Origin: Paludibacter sp. | Lineage (GTDB): Bacteria > Bacteroidota > Bacteroidia > Bacteroidales > Paludibacteraceae | DNA: 11,295 nt | Direction of reading: 5' to 3' | Assembly (NCBI GenBank): GCA_031284665.1 | Contig: JAITXR010000338.1 | Coordinates: 1 to 11,295, forward strand | In this document: piece after piece, positions 1-8,795 of the stretch | Layout: each line of letters starts with the position of its first letter | Position numbering within the stretch: the stretch's first letter is position 1 | Made by a program: the position numbers and the translations under genes | The notes under the pieces: generated by a model | What the model was told of the DNA's origin: nothing | Seen by the model: the letters and a program-made list of their open reading frames with translations, nothing else | The model's database searches: none

Positions 1-1
1 T

Positions 2-223
2 TGGATAGATGGCTACTACGACCTTGCATTTACGCCTCAATCGGCAGCAGGAGTTAGAGCAAAAGCAAAACAAAGTTCAAAATCAACTGTTACAGCAAAG
101 GCAGCGAAAATTATCAAACGAACTGCCCAAAAAGCAAAATGCACAACAAATAACTTCAAAATTCAAACTAAAATAAATTCTAAAATATTACGGAACAATT
201 TCCAACCGTTGCAAAATTTCTAA
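2..223 (+). CDS. 3' end of an unidentified gene with a basic C-terminal tail (partial)
   Basis: The frame starting at base 2 is open from the window edge to a TAA at 221-223, giving 73 residues. It begins WIDGYYDLAFTPQSAAGVRA. A lysine- and alanine-rich stretch follows (about residues 20-47, with AKAKQ, AAKIIKR and AQKAK), then a less organised tail ending in LQNF. Basic tails of this kind often contact nucleic acid, but that is only an inference and I do not recognise the family. A malic enzyme gene precedes ruvA-sprA in some Bacteroidota as far as I recall, but this tail does not look like its C-terminus. A competing frame, ATG at 9 to TAA at 174-176 (55 codons), is Q/K-rich from A-rich DNA and looks less protein-like. 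A strong hairpin 30 nt after the TAA fits a gene ending here. The upstream part lies outside the window. Confidence 0.5.
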   Translation, partial: WIDGYYDLAFTPQSAAGVRAKAKQSSKSTVTAKAAKIIKRTAQKAKCTTNNFKIQTKINSKILRNNFQPLQNF

Positions 224-252
224 TTCTGAATTTTGTAGATTAACTTAAATTT

Positions 253-294
253 TTACCACCCTAAAGAACTATAATAAGTTTTTTCGGGTGGTAA
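253..294 (+). terminator. Strong hairpin, probable intrinsic terminator of the upstream gene
   Basis: TTACCACCC (253-261) pairs perfectly with GGGTGGTAA (286-294). The stem continues inward from A263-T284 to T270-A277, with one T-C mismatch (262/285) and one G-T wobble (266/281), around the six-base loop ATAATA (271-276). This makes about 17 pairs plus one mismatch. It is followed by TATTTTCA, a short and imperfect T tract. It lies 30 nt after the stop at 223, so it probably ends that transcript and separates it from the ruvA promoter. The weak T tract leaves room for another role, such as 3'-end protection. Confidence 0.65.
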
Positions 295-493
295 TATTTT
301 CAATAGCACGTATTATCTCTTTTTTTTTTGAAAGCGAATGGAAAAAGACACAGAGGACTGTCAACTTTTTGCAGGACGATACAATTTCTAAATTTCTGCA
401 TTTCTTAATTGTTAATAGGCACATTATCTATGTTTTAGCTCTCACAACAATTTTTTTTCTAATTCTGCGTTATTGTAATTTAACGTACGACAC
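295..493. other. Non-coding spacer between terminator and ruvA promoter
   Basis: This AT-rich spacer is part of the 316-nt gap between the stop at 223 and ruvA. It contains runs of ten T (320-329) and eight T (near 452-459). The ruvA frame stays open backward through it to a GTG at 288, and that translation looks like a membrane segment. It is not credible as part of RuvA, because the family starts at 540 and a promoter lies in between. I see no RNA gene, no riboswitch fold and no reverse-strand gene here. Confidence 0.55.
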
Positions 494-524
494 TTGCAAA
501 TTTACCCAAAAAACCTTATCTTTG
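494..524 (+). promoter_or_regulatory. Bacteroidota-type promoter for ruvA-sprA
   Basis: TATCTTTG at 517-524 matches the Bacteroidota primary-sigma -7 consensus TAnnTTTG exactly. A TTG at 494-496 lies 20 nt upstream, in the position of the -33 TTTG/TTG element. Transcription would start near 530, leaving a leader of about 10 nt before the ATG at 540. The short leader and lack of a Shine-Dalgarno are usual in this phylum. No similar motif was found in the 3' half of ruvA, so this promoter probably also drives sprA. Confidence 0.7.
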
Positions 525-539
525 CGATTTTTAATTATT

Positions 540-1130
540 ATGCTCGACTATATAAAAGGTACTATTTCCGAACTTACGCCCACTTATGCTGTGCTGGAAA
601 CTAACGGCTTGGGCTATTATATTAACATTACTTTGCCCGTTTTTACAAATTTACAGGGAAAAAGCGAAAGTAAATTGTTGGTATATGAAGTTATCCGCGA
701 GGATGCTCACTCTCTCTACGGTTTTGCCACACAAAGCGAGCGTCAACTCTTTTTGCTGCTTATTTCGGTTTCGGGAATAGGCGCAAATACGGCACGAATG
801 ATAATGTCCAGTTATTCGGCACAGGAATTGCAGGAAATGATTGCTACCGGCAATGTGGCTGCACTAAATTCAATAAAAGGCATTGGCGCAAAAACCGCTC
901 AACGCATAATCGTGGACTTAAAAGACAAAATTGTAAAAATTAGCGCTGGCGATGGAAATATAAATCTGTCCGCCTTTACCGAAAGCGGCGTAAGAGACGA
1001 GGCTGTGCAAGCACTTGTACAACTCGGTTTTGCTGCTGTTGCATCACAAAAAACAGTTCAGCAAATACTCAAATCAGAAGCAAATATTAAGGTAGAACAG
1101 TTAATTAAACTCGCACTAAAAATGATGTGA
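540..1130 (+). CDS. ruvA: Holliday junction branch migration protein RuvA
   Basis: RuvA forms tetramers that bind four-way Holliday junctions and load the RuvB ATPase, which drives branch migration during recombinational repair in the cytoplasm. The product is 196 aa, normal for the family (about 190-205). The N-terminal OB-fold domain (1-62) starts MLDYIKGTI and carries the acidic pin as E54-D55 in IREDAHSLYGF; the equivalent residues in E. coli are Glu55-Asp56. Domain II has both helix-hairpin-helix motifs, LISVSGIGANTA (74-85) and LNSIKGIGAKTAQRI (109-123). After a flexible linker (about 132-147), the C-terminal three-helix RuvB-binding domain (148-196) includes VRDEAVQALVQLGF. The ATG at 540 is chosen because it gives the canonical N-terminus and lies just behind a consensus promoter. 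The stop is 8 nt from the sprA ATG, implying co-transcription. Confidence 0.96.
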   Translation: MLDYIKGTISELTPTYAVLETNGLGYYINITLPVFTNLQGKSESKLLVYEVIREDAHSLYGFATQSERQLFLLLISVSGIGANTARMIMSSYSAQELQEMIATGNVAALNSIKGIGAKTAQRIIVDLKDKIVKISAGDGNINLSAFTESGVRDEAVQALVQLGFAAVASQKTVQQILKSEANIKVEQLIKLALKMM

Positions 1131-1138
1131 AATTAACT

Positions 1139-4100
1139 ATGAAGAAGTTAGGAAAAATTATTACAACAACAATGCTTATGTTCTCGGCTATTTCGCTTTT
1201 CCTCTACGGAAACACGAACAGGATTGATATGTCCGCCTCAATAGCCGAAAATACTGATATTGCTCAAAATAATCAAACTAACCAAAGCACAGACAAGGAC
1301 AGCACTCAACGCAAAACCGTAAAACCCTATACTACCGACACTTACAACAGTCTTACTACCGTTTATCCAATGGACACCCGGATGCCCGAAAATGTCCGCT
1401 CGGTGGTGGAATACGACGTTAAATCCGGATATTACATTTTTCGTACCTACGTTGGCGATATGGAAATCAGCACGCCATTTATGATGACTGCCGACGAATA
1501 TCTGAAATTTTCGGCAAAGCGCGATTTGAACAACTATTGGCGCACAAAGGACAGCGCAACAAGTCGCGATAATGAAGACAAGTTTTCGATAACAGATATG
1601 AAATTTGATATAGGACCTGCCGACAAAATTTTTGGTCCCGGCGGTGTGCAACTCAAAACGCAAGGCTCGGCTGAACTGATTTTTGGCGTAAAACACAATA
1701 AAATCGACAATCCTGCTTACACCCCGCAGATGCGAAATAATATTACCCCCGAATTTGATATGAAAATTCAAATGAATATGAACGGCACGGTGGGCGATAA
1801 AGTGAATTTTGGGTTGAACTACAACACTGAATCAACTTTCGATTTCGACCAAAAAATGGTAAAACTTGCATTTCAGGGAAAAGAAGATGATATTTTGCAA
1901 AATATTGAAGCCGGAAATGTAAGTATGACGCTCAATAGCGGACTTATTACAGGTAGTCAGGCACTTTTCGGAATGAAAGCCGACTTAAAATTTGGCAAAT
2001 TAAAAATCAACACGCTTATATCGCAGCAAAATTCCGAAAGCAGAACAGTACGCGCGCGAGGCGGAGCACAAACAACCGATTTTGAAATAGGGATTGATGA
2101 ATACGAGGAAAATCGGCACTTTTTTCTATCACATTTTTTCAAGGATAAGTTTGAAACTTCAATGTCAACACTGCCAATAGTGTCGTCCGGCGTTACCATT
2201 ACTCGCTTGGAAGTGTGGATTACCAACAAACGCTCGAATTACGAACAGTCGCGCAACATTGTAGCATTTATGGATTTGGGCGAAGGCAAAAGCAATAATA
2301 TTGGCAATCAACTTTGGAATCCTGCCATTCAAGTTGAATATTCTGCAAATAAAGTAAACAGCCTTTATGAAACAATATTAAACGTGCAGGGCGCACGCGA
2401 TATTCAGCAGGCAAATTCGGTGTTAAGTGGCGAAAACCTTGTCGGAGGCGATGATTTTGAAAAAATCGAAAGTGCGCGGCGGCTCGAAGAATCGGAGTAT
2501 TCGTTTAACCCGCTGCTTGGATATATTTCGTTGCGACAAATGCTCCAGCCCGACGAAGTGCTTGCCGTTGCTTTTGAGTATTCTTACAAAGGAAATGTGT
2601 ATCAAGTGGGCGAGTTTTCGACAGGAACAATCGACGCACCTAATGCGCTGTTTGTCAAATTGTTGAAAAGCACAAATCAATCGCCGCAACTCAAAATGTG
2701 GGAGTTGATGATGAAAAACATTTACTCGCTCAGTTCGTCGCAATACGCAAATTCGCAATCAGCCTATTCGGGCTACTCAAACTCTACACAATTACAGCAG
2801 GAAGATTTCAAACTTAACATCGTGTATCGCAACGACTCGGTAGGTACTGAAATGCAATACCTGACCGAAGGCGACATTAAAAATCAACTTTTGCTGCGAG
2901 TAATGCGGCTCGACAGTTTAGATGCTCGCCAAAATCATAATCCCGACGGGCGTTTCGACTATGTTGAAGGATTAACGGTACAATCAAATAACGGTAGAAT
3001 TATTTTCCCTGTGCGCGAGCCTTTTGGAAAATATTTGCGCAAAAAAATTGGGAATGATAATATCGCCGACAATTACGTTTTCGAAGAATTGTACGATTCC
3101 ACGCTCGTAATTGCCCGCGAAATGACCGAAAAAAACAAATTCCGCATCAAAGGCGAATACAAAGGAACAAGCGGAGCCGAAATAAATCTCAATGCTTGGA
3201 ATATCCCGCGCGGCTCGGTTACAGTAACTGCCGGCGGAACAAAACTAACTGAAAATGTGGATTATACGGTTGATTATATGTCGGGAATTGTGCGAATTAC
3301 AAATCCTTCGATTTCGGCATCGAACAACAATATTGAAGTTCGTCTCGAAAATCAATCCACATTCAATATGCAGCGAAAATCGTTACTTGGCACACACTTG
3401 GAATACGAATTTAGCAAAAATTTCACCCTTGGCGGTACTTTGATGCACCTGTCGGAAATGCCGCTCACCACCAAAGTAAACTCAGGCAGCGAGCCGATTG
3501 CAAACACAATCTGGGGACTAAATACTGCGTGGCGCGGTGAATCTCAATGGCTTACAAATGCTATCGACAAATTGCCTTTTGTGAATGCCACAGCACCTTC
3601 GACTTTTGCAATAAATGCCGAATTTGCTCAATTAGTACCCGGTCATCCAAAAGTGATTGGGCAGCAAGGTTTGGCTTATATCGACGATTTTGAATCCACA
3701 AAAACTTCGTACGACATACATTATCCTGTAAATTGGTATTTGGCATCTACGCCGTCGATGTTCCCCGAAGCAACATTAAATAATAACATTGAATATGGCA
3801 AAAATCGCGCATTGCTGTCGTGGTATAGCGTTGACCAAGTGTTAAATTCGCAAAACCCGGGACGCGGCACACCTGTAAATCTGCGCAATAATGCCGAATC
3901 GCAATCAAATCATCTTACGCGCGATGTGCTTATCCGCGAAGTGTTTCCAAACAAAAGTTATCTGCTGACCGACCGCGCCATTCTGACCGTTATGAACTTG
4001 TCGTACTATCCGCAGGAACGAGGACCTTACAACCTCGATGCCGACGGAATAGATGCGACCGGAAATTTGCTTAACCCACGAACTCGCTGGGGCGGAATAA

Positions 4101-7100
4101 TGCGAAAGTTGGAAAATACCGATTTTGAAACATCAAACATTGAATATATCGAATTTTGGATGATGGATCCGTTTATTTATGATACAGATGGGACTGACAG
4201 AGGTGGCGACCTGTATTTTAATCTTGGAGATATTAGCGAAGATATTTTAAAAGATGGGAAAAAATCGTTTGAAAACGGACTGCCGGTAAATGGCGATTCT
4301 ACTCTTGTTACAACCACAGTTTGGGGTAAAGTGCCAAAAACGCAGTCAACAGTTACTGCTTTCGACAATGCCCCCGGCGCACGTGCAAAACAGGATGTAG
4401 GACTAAATGGATTAAGCACCGAAGAAGAAAAAACTTTTCCCGCTTATGCCAATTATTTGGAACAAGTACAACAAAAAGTAAACGCAGCAACTTGGGCAGC
4501 GTGGCAAAACGACCGCTTTTCGCCCCGCAACGACCCTTCGGGCGATAATTATGAGTTTTACAAATCCATAAATTACGACGCATCCGAAGCCGATATTCTC
4601 ACTCGCTACAAACATTTTAACGGCACGGAAGGCAACTCGCCCGATGCGCAGGATGTTGACGAATCGTATTCAACCACAGCAACTTCGCTCCCCGATGTTG
4701 AAGATATTAACAACGATAACACGCTGAACGAATACGAAAAATATTACATATATAAAGTGGCTATTCGCCGCGATTCGATGCGAGTTGGTACAAATCATAT
4801 TACCGACAGTTATACGTCAAACGTTCGACTTGCCAACGGAAATAATGAGGCTGTAACTTGGTATCAGTTTAAAATCCCAATCCGCGAAGCCGACGACAAG
4901 GAAGGTAACATTCGTAATTTCAAATCTATACGTTTTATCCGTATGTTTATGACCGATTTTGAGAGAGAAAAAACCTTGCGTTTTGCGGCTTTGGAACTTG
5001 TAAGAGGCGAATGGCGCAGTTATAGCCAAAATTTATATCCACCCGACCATTTGCCAATTACTACTGCAAAACTTGATGTGCAAGCGGTAAATATTGAGGA
5101 AAATTCCGATAAATCGCCGGTAAACTATGTGCTGCCTCCGGGAGTTACACGCCAAACCGACCCGGGACAAACGCAAATCCTGCAACTCAACGAACAGTCG
5201 ATGGTGCTCAGAGTTACCGACCTTTCGCCCGGTGATGCCAAAGCGGTGTATAAAAACACTAACTTTGATATGCGTAATTACAAACGCTTACAAATGTTTG
5301 TACACGCCGAACAACTTTCCGACGATATTACTAACCTCAAAGATGGTGAATTGACTTGTTTTATTCGCCTTGGCTCTGATTTGAAAAACAATTATTACGA
5401 ATACGAAATCCCGCTACGACTGACTCCGGCAGGTGTATATTCGGGAAATTCGGATGCCGACCGCGCTGCGGTTTGGTATCAAGATAATATGTTCGATTTT
5501 CCATTCTCGGTGCTTACGGAGGCAAAACTGAAACGTAATAAACAAAAACAGGACGGCTCGTTTGTGTCCGACCAAATACCATTTTATCATAACGAAAAAA
5601 ATAAAATTCGCATTATCGGAAATCCTTCAATAGCAAATGTGGAATGTATAATGATTGGTATTCGCAATGCAAGTACAAAGGGTGAAGTGAAATCGGGCGA
5701 AATATGGGTTAACGAATTGCGAATGAGCCAGTTCGACGAAGATGGCGGCTGGGCAGCAATGGGAAATATGGCACTTGCGCTGTCGGATATTGCAAATATT
5801 AATTTTGCGGGGCGGATTGAAACAGCAGGTTTTGGCGGTATCGAAAGCAGTGTCCTCGACCGTAATATGGACGATATGTATCAAGTAAATTTTTCGGCAA
5901 ACGTTAATCTCGGCAGATTTTTACCCGAAAAAGCGCAAATACAGTTGCCCGCATATTTTTCGTACACCAACGAAACTTTAACGCCGAAATACAATCCGCT
6001 CGACCAGGATATTTTGCTGACCGAAGCGCTCAATACTGCCGCACGCAACGAAGCCCGCGACACAATCCGAAAAACCTCGCAAACGGTAAATATAACGAAA
6101 AGCTTTAATATTGCAGGAGCAAAAATAAATATCCACAGCAAAAAACCAATGTTCTACGACCCTGCAAATCTGTCGTTTACATATTCGTTTGCTGAGCGCG
6201 AGGAAATGACACCCGAAGTTGAAAGCAATATGGATAAACAGCAACGCGCAGCCATATCTTACTCCTATTCGTTTAATCCTAAGGCTGTTGAGCCGTTTAA
6301 AAAAGTAAAATTGTTCCAAAAACCGGCGTTCAAGATAATTTCGGACTTCAATTTTAATTATTTACCAACATCCTTGTCGTTCAATTCGGATATGAACCGC
6401 AATTTTACGCAACTCAAACTTCGCGATTTGACGGGCAGCGCATCCAATAATTTTGATTTAAGTTTCAGTAGAGATTTTATGTGGTTGCAAAATTTCAACA
6501 TTCAATACGATTTAACCAAAGAAATATCGCTGAGCCTGCAAACTGCAATGAACGCCAATATCGAAGAAGGGCGTTTGGCTCCCGAATTGGACATCAGCAA
6601 AGACGAATATGCAAATTGGCGCGATACGGTTTGGCAAAGCATTCGCCGACTTGGCAATCCGTACACCTATCAGCAAGTTTTCAACGCTGCGTGGCGAATT
6701 CCTATCAACAAAATTCCGTTCCTCGAATGGATTTCGACCAGCAATGTTTCGTATCAATCCACTTACAGTTGGAATCGAACGGCGCAAATGGGAAATACGC
6801 AAACCGAAATAGGAAATATAGCAAGTACACTCGGCGCGACATCGGGCGATGTAAGTTTTAATTTTGAAACTCTATATAATAAGTCGAAATATTTGAGCGA
6901 TGTAAACAAACGTTTTGCCTCAAATCAATCGCAACAACGTAAATTTCAGCCGCGTACCTTCCGCCAAACCATAAATATAAAAAATGGCGATACGGTGAAA
7001 ATTGCGCATCGCTTGAATGCCGAAAAACTCGATTTTATTGCCAACGATAAAAAAGGAAAATCTGTGGCGGTAAAATATAAACGTATAGATAACAACAATT

Positions 7101-8620
7101 TGCAAATTTTCCCGAAAGCGGATGTTGATAGTGTAGAATTTATGATTACCACGCTCGACCCGAACAACCGCACAGTAGCACAGAATATTGCCGATTTTTC
7201 GGCGCGTACTCTGATGATGGTACGGCGCGCATCAATCACTTATCGCAGTACAAACGCTATGGTTTTGCCCGGATTTTATCCCGAGCCGGGTTTCTTTGGT
7301 CAGCAGAAAGACGACAACGGACTTTTTGCGCCGGGGATTGGTTTTGTTTTTGGACTTTTCGACGACAATACAATTCCTTCCGCTAAGCGAAATGGTTGGC
7401 TAAACACAACTGATACTTTATCAGCCACTCCTGCCACTACTGCCTTTACCGAAGATATAGATGTAAAATTAACATTAGAGCCATTACCCGGTTTTAAGAT
7501 AGATTTAAGCGCCAAACGATATACTGCCACAAATACTTCGATGCAATTTATGTTCAATAATCTTTCGACATACACGGGAAGTTATAACATTACCCAAATT
7601 GCTATCGGGACAATTTTTAAGAAAATCGAAACTGCTGATAATAATTACCGTTCGCAGACTTTTGAGCGTTTTCTGCAAAATCGCCAAACGGTGGCTGACA
7701 GGCTCGAAAGGCATCACAGCAACACAAATTATCCAAACAGCGGATTTCTTGACAGGCAACAAGGCGGCTTGGGCGACCAGCCATTCGACAAAGCAAACGG
7801 AACATATCAACTTAATTCGGCTGACGTGTTAATCCCTGCATTTTTGGCGGCATACACCGGAGTAGATGCCGATAATGTAAATACAAATCCTTTTTTGCCA
7901 ATTTTAAGTATGTTGCCAAACTGGAGAATTAGTTACGATGGATTGTCGAAACTGCCTTTGATACGCGACGCATTTAAATCCGTAAGTCTCACGCACGCAT
8001 ACACTTGCCGTTACAGCATTGGAAATTATACTTCGTATTCGAGTTGGGTGGCATTTGACCAAAAGAACAAAATAGGATACGTTCCCGACGAAAACGGACT
8101 GCCAATTCCTTCGTCGCCATACGATATTACTACTGTTTCGCTCAACGAACAATTTGCGCCGTTGATTGGTGTAAATGTGGCTCTGAAAAACAGTATGACC
8201 GCCAAAGCCGAATACCGCAAACAAAGAAATTTGTCGCTCAACCTGTCGAGTACGCAACTCGTGGAAATGACCGCCGACGAATTTGTAATCGGAATGGGTT
8301 ACATTATTAAGGATTTTGACCTTATTTTGCGCCTGAAAAACAAAAGTCAGACTAAAATTAAAAACGACCTCAAACTCACAGCCGACGTATCGTATAAAGA
8401 CCTGAAAACTCTACTGCGCAAAATCGACGAAAATATCACGCAACCTTCGACAGGTAATAAACTTATATCAGTAAAAGTTACTGCCGATTATGTTTTCAGT
8501 TCAAAAGTTAATATACAAATGTTTTTCGACCATCAATCTACTACGCCGCTTGTATCGACAAGTTTCCCTGTGTCGGCAACTAATTTTGGAGTAAGTTTCA
8601 AATTTATGCTTACGAGGTAG
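1139..8620 (+). CDS. sprA: SprA/Sov, giant outer-membrane translocon of the type IX secretion system
   Basis: SprA (Sov in Porphyromonas) is the outer-membrane channel of the T9SS. It exports folded proteins bearing a C-terminal secretion signal. In Flavobacterium it is known to be a single-chain 36-strand beta-barrel with a lateral gate that binds PorV and a plug protein. The ORF is uninterrupted and encodes 2493 aa, close to the family norm of about 2400. Residues 1-25 form a signal peptide (KK, then a hydrophobic core IITTTMLMFSAISLFLYG), followed by a polar Gln/Thr-rich linker to about 65. Family blocks, by approximate residue: NTIWGLN...PSTFAINAEFAQLVPGHPK (785-840), GLAYIDDFESTKTSYDIHYP (843-862), YYPQERGPYNLDADG (955-970), RWGGIMRKLENTDFE (983-997), DVEDINNDNTLNEYEKYY (1186-1204) and GEIWVNELRMSQFDEDGGWAA (1519-1540). 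The C-terminal half is rich in amphipathic strands and ends NFGVSFKFMLTR. The ATG at 1139 puts KK at the start of the signal peptide. A GTG at 1127 overlapping the ruvA stop would add four residues. No other T9SS gene is in the window. Confidence 0.97.
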   Translation: MKKLGKIITTTMLMFSAISLFLYGNTNRIDMSASIAENTDIAQNNQTNQSTDKDSTQRKTVKPYTTDTYNSLTTVYPMDTRMPENVRSVVEYDVKSGYYIFRTYVGDMEISTPFMMTADEYLKFSAKRDLNNYWRTKDSATSRDNEDKFSITDMKFDIGPADKIFGPGGVQLKTQGSAELIFGVKHNKIDNPAYTPQMRNNITPEFDMKIQMNMNGTVGDKVNFGLNYNTESTFDFDQKMVKLAFQGKEDDILQNIEAGNVSMTLNSGLITGSQALFGMKADLKFGKLKINTLISQQNSESRTVRARGGAQTTDFEIGIDEYEENRHFFLSHFFKDKFETSMSTLPIVSSGVTITRLEVWITNKRSNYEQSRNIVAFMDLGEGKSNNIGNQLWNPAIQVEYSANKVNSLYETILNVQGARDIQQANSVLSGENLVGGDDFEKIESARRLEESEYSFNPLLGYISLRQMLQPDEVLAVAFEYSYKGNVYQVGEFSTGTIDAPNALFVKLLKSTNQSPQLKMWELMMKNIYSLSSSQYANSQSAYSGYSNSTQLQQEDFKLNIVYRNDSVGTEMQYLTEGDIKNQLLLRVMRLDSLDARQNHNPDGRFDYVEGLTVQSNNGRIIFPVREPFGKYLRKKIGNDNIADNYVFEELYDSTLVIAREMTEKNKFRIKGEYKGTSGAEINLNAWNIPRGSVTVTAGGTKLTENVDYTVDYMSGIVRITNPSISASNNNIEVRLENQSTFNMQRKSLLGTHLEYEFSKNFTLGGTLMHLSEMPLTTKVNSGSEPIANTIWGLNTAWRGESQWLTNAIDKLPFVNATAPSTFAINAEFAQLVPGHPKVIGQQGLAYIDDFESTKTSYDIHYPVNWYLASTPSMFPEATLNNNIEYGKNRALLSWYSVDQVLNSQNPGRGTPVNLRNNAESQSNHLTRDVLIREVFPNKSYLLTDRAILTVMNLSYYPQERGPYNLDADGIDATGNLLNPRTRWGGIMRKLENTDFETSNIEYIEFWMMDPFIYDTDGTDRGGDLYFNLGDISEDILKDGKKSFENGLPVNGDSTLVTTTVWGKVPKTQSTVTAFDNAPGARAKQDVGLNGLSTEEEKTFPAYANYLEQVQQKVNAATWAAWQNDRFSPRNDPSGDNYEFYKSINYDASEADILTRYKHFNGTEGNSPDAQDVDESYSTTATSLPDVEDINNDNTLNEYEKYYIYKVAIRRDSMRVGTNHITDSYTSNVRLANGNNEAVTWYQFKIPIREADDKEGNIRNFKSIRFIRMFMTDFEREKTLRFAALELVRGEWRSYSQNLYPPDHLPITTAKLDVQAVNIEENSDKSPVNYVLPPGVTRQTDPGQTQILQLNEQSMVLRVTDLSPGDAKAVYKNTNFDMRNYKRLQMFVHAEQLSDDITNLKDGELTCFIRLGSDLKNNYYEYEIPLRLTPAGVYSGNSDADRAAVWYQDNMFDFPFSVLTEAKLKRNKQKQDGSFVSDQIPFYHNEKNKIRIIGNPSIANVECIMIGIRNASTKGEVKSGEIWVNELRMSQFDEDGGWAAMGNMALALSDIANINFAGRIETAGFGGIESSVLDRNMDDMYQVNFSANVNLGRFLPEKAQIQLPAYFSYTNETLTPKYNPLDQDILLTEALNTAARNEARDTIRKTSQTVNITKSFNIAGAKINIHSKKPMFYDPANLSFTYSFAEREEMTPEVESNMDKQQRAAISYSYSFNPKAVEPFKKVKLFQKPAFKIISDFNFNYLPTSLSFNSDMNRNFTQLKLRDLTGSASNNFDLSFSRDFMWLQNFNIQYDLTKEISLSLQTAMNANIEEGRLAPELDISKDEYANWRDTVWQSIRRLGNPYTYQQVFNAAWRIPINKIPFLEWISTSNVSYQSTYSWNRTAQMGNTQTEIGNIASTLGATSGDVSFNFETLYNKSKYLSDVNKRFASNQSQQRKFQPRTFRQTINIKNGDTVKIAHRLNAEKLDFIANDKKGKSVAVKYKRIDNNNLQIFPKADVDSVEFMITTLDPNNRTVAQNIADFSARTLMMVRRASITYRSTNAMVLPGFYPEPGFFGQQKDDNGLFAPGIGFVFGLFDDNTIPSAKRNGWLNTTDTLSATPATTAFTEDIDVKLTLEPLPGFKIDLSAKRYTATNTSMQFMFNNLSTYTGSYNITQIAIGTIFKKIETADNNYRSQTFERFLQNRQTVADRLERHHSNTNYPNSGFLDRQQGGLGDQPFDKANGTYQLNSADVLIPAFLAAYTGVDADNVNTNPFLPILSMLPNWRISYDGLSKLPLIRDAFKSVSLTHAYTCRYSIGNYTSYSSWVAFDQKNKIGYVPDENGLPIPSSPYDITTVSLNEQFAPLIGVNVALKNSMTAKAEYRKQRNLSLNLSSTQLVEMTADEFVIGMGYIIKDFDLILRLKNKSQTKIKNDLKLTADVSYKDLKTLLRKIDENITQPSTGNKLISVKVTADYVFSSKVNIQMFFDHQSTTPLVSTSFPVSATNFGVSFKFMLTR

Positions 8621-8627
8621 TGAGATT

Positions 8628-8683
8628 GTGAGTAGCAAGATGCGAGTATTAAGTATCAAGATGTGAGTATCAAGTATCAAGAT
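8628..8683. repeat. Degenerate 21-nt tandem repeat just after sprA
   Basis: Two adjacent 21-nt units (8642-8662 and 8663-8683) differ at two positions, with GCGAGTATT in the first and GTGAGTATC in the second. Both end AAGTATCAAGAT. A shortened copy (GTGAGTAGCAAGAT, 8628-8641) precedes them. Within each unit AGTATCAAG is itself nearly repeated. The block starts 8 nt after the sprA stop. It has no coding potential and no dyad strong enough for a terminator. It looks like slippage-generated spacer DNA. Confidence 0.7.
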
Positions 8684-8702
8684 ATAAGTTCTGTCCCGTT
8701 AG

Positions 8703-8724
8703 AGCCTGCCCCGACGTGTCGGGG
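8703..8724. repeat. CCCCGAC/GTCGGGG palindrome, copy 1
   Basis: AGCCTG (8703-8708) is followed by CCCCGAC (8709-8715), GT, and GTCGGGG (8718-8724), a perfect 7-bp inverted repeat. The same 22-nt arrangement recurs at 8774-8795 with a single base change in the two-base centre. It is far more GC-rich than its surroundings. It is not followed by a T tract, so it is a poor intrinsic terminator. Confidence 0.8.
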
Positions 8725-8773
8725 GACAATATGTTGGTAGAACTATTGTACAAGCCTAACAAGCGTGCCGTAT

Positions 8774-8795
8774 AGCCTGCCCCGACTTGTCGGGG
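8774..8795. repeat. CCCCGAC/GTCGGGG palindrome, copy 2
   Basis: AGCCTG (8774-8779), CCCCGAC (8780-8786), TT, GTCGGGG (8789-8795). This is a direct repeat of copy 1, 71 nt further on, and it sits inside the 11-bp stem 8762-8772/8830-8840. Its last two G (8794-8795) are shared with the first bases of the neighbouring hairpin, so the two may compete for pairing. Confidence 0.8.

Noticed and set aside
9..176. 55-codon ORF starting ATG at 9
   Set aside because: It overlaps the frame open from the window edge, its Q/K composition follows from A-rich DNA, and it resembles no family. The frame-2 reading fits protein composition better.
320..329. Run of ten T as the tail of a terminator
   Set aside because: No stem lies directly upstream of it; the only strong hairpin ends 26 nt earlier at 294.
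288..539. 84-codon N-terminal extension of ruvA with a membrane-like segment
   Set aside because: The RuvA family begins at the ATG at 540, and a consensus promoter (494-524) with a predicted start near 530 lies inside the extension. The open frame is chance in AT-rich DNA.
1238..8257. Many open frames of 60-180 codons on both strands within sprA, including 1238-1771 on the minus strand
   Set aside because: They lie wholly inside a clearly coding 2493-aa gene, are Cys/Phe/Arg-rich or otherwise non-protein-like, and have no promoter or family resemblance. They are shadows of sprA codon use.
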